Assembly: GCA_045638685.1 (NCBI GenBank)
Contig: JAZUBT010000003.1
Location: 32,807 to 96,806, forward strand
Direction: 5' to 3'
DNA length: 64,000 nucleotides
Source: SIG673 sp045638685
Lineage (GTDB): Bacteria; Bacillota; Clostridia; Oscillospirales; CAG-272
Part shown: positions 27,552-34,395 of the stretch, in pieces
Position numbering within the stretch: position 1 is the stretch's first letter
How the letters are laid out: the number at the start of each line of letters is the position of its first letter
Program-made: the position numbers and the translations under genes
The notes under the pieces: model-generated
What the model was told of the DNA's origin: nothing
Seen by the model: only the letters and a program-made list of their open reading frames with translations
Databases searched by the model: none

Positions 27552-28874
27552 TTATATCTTACGGTTATCTATTACTCGCTTTGCCTTACCCTCGGAGCGA
27601 GGAAGCGATTTAGCGTTAACAAGGGTTATTTTAGCTGAAATACCGACAACCGACTTAACCTTTTCGCTTATCTCGTTACGGATTTTTTCAAGGTCGGAAA
27701 CGGTATCGGAGAAATTCTCTCCGTCAAGCTCTACCTGAATTTCAAGCGTGTCGGTGGAGTTTACTCTGTCAACTATAAGCATATAGAAGGGGGCAACGCC
27801 CTTAACGGAAACTATAACCGACTCTATCTGGCTCGGGAAAACGTTTACGCCGCGAATAACCATCATATCGTCGGTTCTTCCGGTGATTCTGCCCATTCTT
27901 GCGGTCGTTCGTCCGCAGGCACAGGGGGTGGCATCAAGAACGCATATATCGTGGGTGCGGTAACGGAGCATCGGCATACCCTCTTTGGTTATCGTGGTAA
28001 ATACCAGCTCGCCCGCTGTTCCGTAAGGAAGCGGCTCCTCGGTAACAGGATCTATAATTTCGGGAATTACGTGGTCCTCGTTTACGTGCATTCCGTTCTT
28101 TTCAAGACATTCAAAGGCAACGCCGGGGCCCGCTATTTCGGTAAGACCGTAAATATCGCAGGCGTCAATTTCGAGAAGATCCTCTATTTTCTCGCGCATC
28201 TCCTCCGACCAAGGCTCGGCACCGAAGCAGCCGGACTTAAGCTTTAAATCCTTTTTCGGGTCAAGTCCCATTTCTCTTATCGTTTCGCCGAGATAAGTAG
28301 CATAAGACGGTGTGCAGCAAAGCATGGTAGCGCCAAGCTCACGCATCATCATTATCTGACGCGCCGTGTTTCCGCTTGACATCGGCACTGTCATCATTCC
28401 AAGCTTACCGGCACCCTGATGTACGCCAAGGCCACCGGTGAAAAGACCGTAGCCATAACAAACCTGTATAATATCATCTCTCGTTCCGCCTGCCGCGGTG
28501 AGCGCTCTCGCGACCATCTCCGTCCATACCTCAACGTCGTTCTGCGTGTAACCGGAAACGATAGGCTTTCCCGTGGTTCCCGACGATCCCTGAATTCTTA
28601 CTATCTCGCTTTTCGGCGCAGCAAGAAGTCCGAAGGGAAACTCGTCTCTTAAATCCGTTTTATTGGTAAAGGGAAGATAACGGAGGTCATCTACACTCTT
28701 TATATCCTCGGGCTTTATACCCTTTTCGTCCATACGCTGACGGTAAAGAGGAACGTTCTCGTACTCTCTTTTTACCACCTCGCGCAGTCTTTTGCCCTGC
28801 AGCTCACGGAGAGCCTCTCTCGACATACATTCGTATTCGGGAGACAAAATTTTATGTGTCTTTGGCGCTTTCAT
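27552..28874 (-). CDS. paaK: Phenylacetate-CoA ligase
   Basis: AMP-forming acyl-CoA ligase activating phenylacetate or a related arylacetate. The 440 residues match the family. Motifs include the ATP-binding IQGSSGTTGKPIVSGYTQND, DIYGLTEIAGPGVAFEC, LRYRTHDICVLD and, in the C-terminal domain, GRITGRTDDMMVIRGVNVFPSQIE. It is the first gene after a Phe-type T-box and is followed by iorA-iorB-ACT, so arylacetyl-CoA is the shared intermediate of the operon. Confidence 0.96.
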   Translation of the reverse strand: MKAPKTHKILSPEYECMSREALRELQGKRLREVVKREYENVPLYRQRMDEKGIKPEDIKSVDDLRYLPFTNKTDLRDEFPFGLLAAPKSEIVRIQGSSGTTGKPIVSGYTQNDVEVWTEMVARALTAAGGTRDDIIQVCYGYGLFTGGLGVHQGAGKLGMMTVPMSSGNTARQIMMMRELGATMLCCTPSYATYLGETIREMGLDPKKDLKLKSGCFGAEPWSEEMREKIEDLLEIDACDIYGLTEIAGPGVAFECLEKNGMHVNEDHVIPEIIDPVTEEPLPYGTAGELVFTTITKEGMPMLRYRTHDICVLDATPCACGRTTARMGRITGRTDDMMVIRGVNVFPSQIESVIVSVKGVAPFYMLIVDRVNSTDTLEIQVELDGENFSDTVSDLEKIRNEISEKVKSVVGISAKITLVNAKSLPRSEGKAKRVIDNRKI

Positions 28875-28965
28875 TTCAGCAGTCCCTTTGCGCTTTTAGC
28901 GCTCCTTTCAAACCTCGGATATTTTTTATCCGTTAATATGATTACGGCGTCTCTGCGTAACGGAA

Positions 28966-29262
28966 AAAGAAAAACCTCTGTATATCCGTCGGCGCCTTAG
29001 CCGCTTGATACAGAGGACGAAATATAGTATATACCCCGTGGTACCACCTCAGTTTAGCATTTTCTCACGAAAACACCCTTATCGGTACAAAAAATACCGT
29101 TTCTCTGTAACGGGAGTTCCCGAAGGCTCTTACACACTTTTGTAAGCTTCCAAGCCTCTGCTCGCAAAGAGAACTTCACGTTTTTCCTTATTCCGCCCTT
29201 TCACCTTACGGCGGCTCTCTGTGATAAAAAAACAACGCTACTCGCTTTGCTCTCACGCATTT
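28966..29262 (-). promoter_or_regulatory. T-box leader, specifier UUC (Phe), upstream of paaK-iorAB
   Basis: The minus-strand RNA has all T-box parts. The stem I base is GCAAAG/CUUUGC with an AGUA S-turn strand. The specifier loop reads GAA-G-UUC-U, aligned as in well-known glycine T-boxes (GAA-A-GGC-A), giving the Phe codon UUC. The antiterminator bulge is AGGUGGUACCACGGGG (29034-29048). The terminator has stem CCUCUGUAU/AUACAGAGG (28975-28983 with 29008-29016) and a U run. Uncharged tRNA-Phe would allow transcription. Confidence 0.92.
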
Positions 29263-29267
29263 ATTTT

Positions 29268-29296
29268 ATTATATCATAAGCCTACTGTTTTGTCAA
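29268..29296 (-). promoter_or_regulatory. Promoter of the paaK T-box operon
   Basis: Minus strand TTGACA, a 17-base spacer ending TGA, TATAAT. It is very similar to the pheS T-box promoter, including AAAC after the -35. Confidence 0.88.
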
Positions 29297-29482
29297 GTAA
29301 GCAGACGCATATTTTTTATATTTTTTTGATACGCTTTACAGTGATTTTTTACGTTAAACAGCCTTTTTTTCGGAAGCTTTCAGCCTCCAACCGTTTTTAC
29401 CATACTATTCATATATTTAATGACAGTAAAAGCAAAATCTTTATACAAAAGCAACAATAATTTTATTTTTTCAGCAAATCAC

Positions 29483-29511
29483 TTGATTTTTCATTTCTGA
29501 TTTGATATAAT
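29483..29511 (+). promoter_or_regulatory. Promoter of the HPr-like gene
   Basis: TTGATT, a 17-base spacer ending TGA (extended -10), TATAAT. Confidence 0.8.
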
Positions 29512-29588
29512 TGTTATATATAAATGTACCCATTTAATACAAAAACGAAAAAAGAAAAATGCGCAAAGCAATGCGCGGAGGTATCCCT

Positions 29589-29849
29589 ATGGTATGCGAA
29601 CTTACAATCACAAACGTTTTCGGACTTAATGCGAGCAACGCTCCACATCTCGTACAGAAGGCAAATATGTATAAAAGCTCTATCTGGATTGAAACAGAAG
29701 GACGTAAGGTAAACGCCAAAAGTCTTCTTGGAGTTATTTCTCTCGGAGTTAAAAAGGATATGAAAATAGTCCTCAGAGCCGAAGGCAGTGATGAAAATGA
29801 CGCTATCGACGGCATTGTTGATATGATCCAAAACGGCTTCGCAAACTAA
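29589..29849 (+). CDS. HPr/Crh-like protein lacking the phosphorylatable His
   Basis: The 86-residue protein aligns along its whole length with HPr. The GIHARPA active-site loop is replaced by GLNASNA, so His15 is Asn14 and the Arg and Pro are also gone. The regulatory Ser46 region is kept as NAKSLLGVISLGV (Ser45) and SDENDAIDGI matches the C-terminal helix. It therefore cannot carry PEP-derived phosphate but could be an HPr-kinase target and CcpA co-effector like Bacillus Crh (Gln15). The ATG at 29589 has GGAGG 8 bases upstream; an earlier in-frame ATG lacks this. Confidence 0.85.
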   Translation: MVCELTITNVFGLNASNAPHLVQKANMYKSSIWIETEGRKVNAKSLLGVISLGVKKDMKIVLRAEGSDENDAIDGIVDMIQNGFAN

Positions 29850-29882
29850 GCCTCCAAATTTTTATACTATAATGAAAACGTC

Positions 29883-29936
29883 AAGCAGGCTTAGACACCG
29901 TCTTAGTCTGCTTTTTCCGTTAAACGGAAAAAGGCG
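29883..29936 (+). terminator. Terminator after the HPr-like gene
   Basis: An imperfect 14-bp stem starting AAGCAGGCTTAGAC, followed by T5. A second small palindrome, TTTTTCCG/CGGAAAAA, follows directly. Confidence 0.8.
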
Positions 29937-29991
29937 CCTTTCTTCAACGTTTAAGTAAATTTTCTTAAATATGCTTTAATTTATATACAAT

Positions 29992-31821
29992 ATGGAATTT
30001 AACGAAAAACTGATTAGTAATTTAAGGCAAAAGGCAAACACCCTGCCGCTCACTCCCGGCGTTTATTTAATGAAGGACAAAAGTGGGAAAATAATATACG
30101 TAGGAAAGTCAAAGGCAATGAAAAACAGGGTTTCCTCGTATTTTTCCGACCTTAAAAGCCACAGTGTAAAAACCGCGCGTATGGTAAGTCTTGTACACGA
30201 TTTCGACTATATTCTTACTGACACGAATATAGAAGCGTTGGCTCTCGAAAACCGTCTTATTAAGCTTCACAAACCGAAATTCAACATAAAGCTTAAGGAC
30301 GGAAAATCGTATCCTTATCTTAAGCTGACGCTTAACAAGCCCTATCCGCAACTGACGTTTACAAGAAAAAGAATGGACGACGGCGCAAAATATTTCGGTC
30401 CGTACAGTGGCGCCTCGGTTGCCGTTTCGCTTTTAAAAACCGCAGAAAAAGCCTTTGGTCTTGCCTCGTGTAACAGACGTTTTCCGGAGGATATAGGAAA
30501 AGAGCGCCCCTGCATTTACAAGCATATAGGTCTTTGCTCCGCGCCCTGTGATAAAAGCATCAGCGCCGAGGAATACACCGAGCAGTGCAAAAAGGCGGCG
30601 GCTTTTTTAAGAGGCTCGTATTCCGGTGTCAAGAACGACCTTGAAGAAAAAATGCTCAAAGCCTCGGAGGAGCTTAACTTTGAAGCCGCGGCAAAATACA
30701 GAGACAGAATACAGACGCTTGAAGCCTGCCGTCAAAAGCAAAAGGCGGTTACCTTTCCGGGAGATGAAAAGGACGTTATCGCAGTATATAGAGACGACTT
30801 ATGCTCCTCCGTTTCGGTGTTTTTCATAAGAGACGGAAGCATTACCGACACAGAAAATACAGTTTTCCCCTCCGAGCAGCTTGTCGAGGACGGGGATATA
30901 ATAGCCTTTCTCTGCGATTTTTACAACAAAAGGGAGTTTATTCCCCGGGAAATACTGCTTGATTTCGCCCCCTCTGAGGAAAGCCTTGACGATTTTACCG
31001 AATACCTTGAAACCGAGTGCAAAGCAAGGGTAAAGGTGCGCTCCCCCGAAAAGGGCGACCTTAAAAAGCTTTGTCTTATGGTTAAGGAAAACGCGGCGGA
31101 GGCGGCAAAGCGTTTTATACAGTCCGCAGAGAAGCAGGACAAAATCGCACTGCGACTTGCCGAGCTTCTGCGACTCGAAGTGGTACCGGAGCTTATAGAG
31201 GCCTACGATATTTCAAATATTGGCTCGGACAATATTACCGCAGGAAAAATCTCCTCCGAAAACGGTAGGCTTAACAAAAGCGGATACAGAACCTATAAAA
31301 TAAGCTTAACCGAAGGTCAGGACGACTACTCCGCTATGCGAGAGGCGATAAAACGCAGACTGTCCCACACAGAGGACAGATACCCCGACCTCATTCTGCT
31401 TGACGGCGGAAAAGGGCACGTTTCCACTGTAAAAAAGCTTCTTGACGAGGAAAACATAAGCATTCCCGTTTACGGAATGGTAAAGGACGAGTTTCATAAA
31501 ACAAGAGCTCTTACCGATGAATTTTCCGAAATCAGCATAGCAAGAGAACAAGAAGTTTTCATATTTATATATAAGCTCCAGGAGGAGGTTCACAGATATA
31601 CCGTCGGAAGAATGATGGGAGCCAAACGAAAGACTCTTAAAAAATCCTCGCTTACCGAGATAGACGGTATAGGACCGACCAAGGCAAAGGCGCTTATGGC
31701 TCATTTCAGAACACTCTCTGCAATAAAGGGCGCTGACAAGGATGAGCTTATGACCGTTAAAGGTATAACGGAATCCAACGCACTATCTATAATAAAATAT
31801 TTTTCACCGGACGATAGATAA
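29992..31821 (+). CDS. uvrC: Excinuclease ABC subunit C
   Basis: Dual-incision nuclease of nucleotide excision repair. The 609 residues run in family order: GIY-YIG domain (TPGVYLMKDKSGKIIYVGKSKAMKNR, about 20-100), UVR motif (LEEKMLKASEELNFEAAAKYRDRI, about 205-235), RNase H-like domain with EAYDISNIGSDN and LILLDGGKGHVS, and a C-terminal double HhH (LTEIDGIGPTKAKALMAHF). No SD precedes the ATG; the upstream 40 bases are A/T-rich, ending ATATACAAT, so a leaderless or AT-rich start is possible. Confidence 0.96.
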   Translation: MEFNEKLISNLRQKANTLPLTPGVYLMKDKSGKIIYVGKSKAMKNRVSSYFSDLKSHSVKTARMVSLVHDFDYILTDTNIEALALENRLIKLHKPKFNIKLKDGKSYPYLKLTLNKPYPQLTFTRKRMDDGAKYFGPYSGASVAVSLLKTAEKAFGLASCNRRFPEDIGKERPCIYKHIGLCSAPCDKSISAEEYTEQCKKAAAFLRGSYSGVKNDLEEKMLKASEELNFEAAAKYRDRIQTLEACRQKQKAVTFPGDEKDVIAVYRDDLCSSVSVFFIRDGSITDTENTVFPSEQLVEDGDIIAFLCDFYNKREFIPREILLDFAPSEESLDDFTEYLETECKARVKVRSPEKGDLKKLCLMVKENAAEAAKRFIQSAEKQDKIALRLAELLRLEVVPELIEAYDISNIGSDNITAGKISSENGRLNKSGYRTYKISLTEGQDDYSAMREAIKRRLSHTEDRYPDLILLDGGKGHVSTVKKLLDEENISIPVYGMVKDEFHKTRALTDEFSEISIAREQEVFIFIYKLQEEVHRYTVGRMMGAKRKTLKKSSLTEIDGIGPTKAKALMAHFRTLSAIKGADKDELMTVKGITESNALSIIKYFSPDDR

Positions 31822-31958
31822 TAAAAGGGCTTTGACAGAAACCAAAACACATCGCTGCCCTGACAAATATACAGCTATAAACGTTTCGGCAAACAAAACA
31901 CAATTATTCTCTAATATAATATCAGAACAAACAACATTTTGCCAAAGGATAAGAAAAA

Positions 31959-32510
31959 ATGATGAGAATTATAACAGGAAAAGCTCGCGGTGTTCGCCTT
32001 GATACGCTTGAAGGGCTTTCCACAAGACCGACCGCAGAAAAGGTAAAGGAAGCTATTTTCAGCACCATACAGTTTGAAATTGAGGGCAGGCGCGTGCTTG
32101 ACCTCTTTTCGGGTAGCGGTCAGATGGCGCTTGAAGCGTTAAGCCGCGGCGCAAAAAACGCCGTTTTGGTAGATTCATCCAAGGAAGCGGCTGAAATTAT
32201 AAGAAAAAACGCTATAAAAACAAAGCTTTTCCCCGATACGCGCGTAATCGTAAGCGACTACAAATCGGCAATAACACAGCTTAAAAACAAAGAAAAGTTC
32301 GACCTTGTTTTCTGCGACGCACCTTATGCCGCAAAGCTTACCTCCGACGCGATAGACCGCGTACTGCGTGCAGATATTCTTTCCGACGCCGCTGTGGTTA
32401 TTACCGAAAGCGACGAGGAAAATCCGTATGAATTTAACGGTCTTACAATAAGAAAGCACGCAAAATACGGCAGAACTTATATAACGGTTTACGAAAAAAC
32501 CATTGAGTAA
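31959..32510 (+). CDS. rsmD: 16S rRNA (guanine966-N2)-methyltransferase
   Basis: SAM-dependent methyltransferase acting on the small subunit. The 183 residues start MRIITGKARGVRLDTLEGLSTRPTAEKVKEAIF, with motif I DLFSGSGQMALEALSRGAK. The catalytic motif IV, usually (D/N)PPY, reads DAPY here. It is directly upstream of coaD, the conserved rsmD-coaD arrangement. Confidence 0.95.
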   Translation: MMRIITGKARGVRLDTLEGLSTRPTAEKVKEAIFSTIQFEIEGRRVLDLFSGSGQMALEALSRGAKNAVLVDSSKEAAEIIRKNAIKTKLFPDTRVIVSDYKSAITQLKNKEKFDLVFCDAPYAAKLTSDAIDRVLRADILSDAAVVITESDEENPYEFNGLTIRKHAKYGRTYITVYEKTIE

Positions 32511-32589
32511 ATACGAAAAAGCATCGAGTAAATACAAAAAATCATTGAATAAAGCAAGATAATATAAATCAACGGCAAAAATAAGTTAA

Positions 32590-32623
32590 AATCTTTAGCC
32601 ACCAAGGGGCGGCAGAATGGAGA
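32590..32623 (+). promoter_or_regulatory. Hairpin-SD leader of coaD
   Basis: CTTTAGCCACC, a short AAG loop region, GGCGGC, then AGAATGGAGA. The arms GCCACC and GGCGGC differ from the dxr copy but still pair except for one A-C. It lies 6 bases before the coaD ATG at 32629. Confidence 0.55.
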
Positions 32624-32628
32624 ATATT

Positions 32629-33096
32629 ATGAAGGCTCTTATATGCGGAAGCTTTGATCCCGTTACAAACGGACACCTCGACATCATAAAGCGCGCTGCG
32701 GCTCTTTTTGACAGTGTCGTCGTCGGTATATTTGTAAATTCCGAGAAAAAATATTTTTTAAATTCAAAAGACCGCTTAGAGCTTCTTGCCGAGGCTACAA
32801 AGGATTTAGATAACGTAACCATTGACTTTAGCGAGGGCCTCGTTGCAAAATACGTCGAAGAAAACGGTATTGACGTTATAGTTAAGGGCGTACGAAACGC
32901 AGCTGATTTTGAATACGAATTTAAAATGGCTGAAATAAATAAACAAATAAACAAGAATGCCGAGACACTTTTTCTTCCGGCATCAAAGGAAACCGAGCTT
33001 TTAAGCTCAAGCTTTGTAAAAAACAAGCTTCTGGCGGGTGAGGATATAAGCGCCTTCGTTCCGGAATGTGTAAAAAAAGCTCTTATAAACAAATAG
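32629..33096 (+). CDS. coaD: Phosphopantetheine adenylyltransferase
   Basis: Penultimate step of CoA synthesis (4'-phosphopantetheine + ATP to dephospho-CoA). The 155 residues begin MKALICGSFDPVTNGHLDIIKRA with the nucleotidyltransferase TNGH motif; VKGVRNAADFEYEFKMAEIN and LLSSSFVKNKL are also typical. An earlier ATG at 32617 lies inside the GAATGGAGA ribosome binding site, so 32629 is chosen. Confidence 0.96.
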   Translation: MKALICGSFDPVTNGHLDIIKRAAALFDSVVVGIFVNSEKKYFLNSKDRLELLAEATKDLDNVTIDFSEGLVAKYVEENGIDVIVKGVRNAADFEYEFKMAEINKQINKNAETLFLPASKETELLSSSFVKNKLLAGEDISAFVPECVKKALINK

Positions 33097-33219
33097 GGTG
33101 TTTGTTGCTACAAGCAAACTCATAGCACCTATATATTGCTACATTTCACCTTTTGCGCTAATACAGTCAAATATAACGCAAATTAAAAATCACACGTCTT
33201 AATTGAAAGGACAGAAAAT

Positions 33220-34143
33220 ATGGAATTTTCCCATATACCGGTAATGTTAAAGGAAGCCGTTGACGGACTCAACGTAAAGCCCGACGGTTTTTACGCCGAC
33301 TGCACTACGGGCGGTGGCGGACATAGCTACGAGATAGCCTCAAGGCTATCGGATGGCGGACGTCTCTTCTGCTTCGACAGAGATCCGGAGGCGATAGAGG
33401 CGGCAAAAAAGCGCCTTTCCCCTTTTGCAGACAAAATAACCTTTATTAACCGTAATTTTGCTGAAATAGGAGATGCACTTGACGGTATAAAGCTTGACGG
33501 AGCTATTATCGATCTTGGCGTTTCCTCCTATCAGCTCGACAATGCAGAGCGCGGCTTTTCCTATATAAAAGATGCTCCTCTTGATATGAGAATGAACCAA
33601 AACGACGAAAAAAGCGCATTTGACGTGGTAAACGGTTATTCAAGAGAAGCGCTTATAAAAATACTAAGAAACTACGGAGAGGAGCGTTTTGCGCCGAAAA
33701 TAGTCTCATACATTATAAACGCAAGAGAAAAGGCGCCTATAAAGACCACCGGTGAGCTTGCGGAAATAGTAAAAAAAGCGATTGGTTCCGCAGCATCAAA
33801 GGACGGCGGTCATCCTGCAAAAAGAACCTTTCAGGCAGTAAGAATAGAGGTAAACGGAGAGCTTGAAATAATAGAACCAACGGTAAGAAATTTGACCGAG
33901 CTTTTAAAGCCCGAGGGCAGACTTTCGGTAATAACCTTCCATTCTCTTGAGGACAGACTTGTAAAACAGACGTACGCCGCTCTTGCCAAGGGTTGTATCT
34001 GCCCGCCAAAGCTGCCTATTTGCGTATGCGGGATTAAACCGAGCTTAAAGCTCTGCTCAAAGGGTATAGTTCCAAGCGACGAGGAAATAGCGTTAAATCC
34101 TCGTTCAAAAAGCGCTAAGCTGCGCATAGCGGAGAGAATTTAA
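33220..34143 (+). CDS. rsmH: 16S rRNA (cytosine1402-N4)-methyltransferase
   Basis: Methylates the decoding-site cytosine. The 307 residues start MEFSHIPVMLKEAVDGL and contain DCTTGGGGHSYEIASRL (SAM motif), LGVSSYQLDNAERGFSY, GGHPAKRTFQAVRIEVNGEL and ITFHSLEDRLVKQ. AAAGGACAG is the SD. In most Firmicutes it begins the dcw cluster; here it is followed by a terminator and no dcw genes, so the cluster is broken at this point. Confidence 0.97.
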   Translation: MEFSHIPVMLKEAVDGLNVKPDGFYADCTTGGGGHSYEIASRLSDGGRLFCFDRDPEAIEAAKKRLSPFADKITFINRNFAEIGDALDGIKLDGAIIDLGVSSYQLDNAERGFSYIKDAPLDMRMNQNDEKSAFDVVNGYSREALIKILRNYGEERFAPKIVSYIINAREKAPIKTTGELAEIVKKAIGSAASKDGGHPAKRTFQAVRIEVNGELEIIEPTVRNLTELLKPEGRLSVITFHSLEDRLVKQTYAALAKGCICPPKLPICVCGIKPSLKLCSKGIVPSDEEIALNPRSKSAKLRIAERI

Positions 34144-34216
34144 AGTTTTTTTGCAGACAGGAGCAGTTCCCTATCTTAAAAAGCGTTACGTCGCGCGTTG
34201 CGGAGAGAATTTAATT
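34107..34216 (+). repeat. Imperfect duplication of the rsmH 3' end
   Basis: The last 37 bases of rsmH, ending GCGGAGAGAATTTAA, recur in degraded form about 72 bases downstream (34179-34216, again ending GCGGAGAGAATTTAA). The second copy is non-coding. Confidence 0.65.
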
Positions 34217-34256
34217 TAAAATTCGGATATTTTTTTAGATTTATCCGAATTTTTGT
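34217..34256 (+). terminator. Terminator of rsmH
   Basis: AAAATTCGGATA pairs with TATCCGAATTTTT around a T-rich loop, followed by TTTTTGTTTTT. Confidence 0.85.
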
Positions 34257-34346
34257 TTTTGCGAAAAAAAACTCATAATACGTAATAAATTTGTATTACA
34301 AACAGCGGCATAACGCTAAACTTGAATAATATAATTTATAGCAAAA

Positions 34347-34380
34347 CAAAAACAGGGCTGCTTTTAAAAACAACCCTGTT
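34347..34380 (-). terminator. Terminator of the ispH/rpsA fusion
   Basis: A 10-base stem, AACAGGGTTG with CAGCCCTGTT on the minus strand, then a T-rich stretch. It lies 16 bases past the stop at 34396. Confidence 0.8.
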
Positions 34381-34395
34381 ATTTTTTAGTCTCAA

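Noticed and set aside
28966..29262. Reading the paaK T-box specifier as GUU (Val)
   Set aside because: One frame earlier gives GUU, but alignment of the S-turn GAA plus one base with the glycine T-box and with the pheST leader places the specifier at UUC; a Val box would also not fit the operon.
29221..29460. 79-codon open frame starting in the T-box region
   Set aside because: It runs antisense through T-box stem I and the paaK promoter, has no SD and no plausible protein features.
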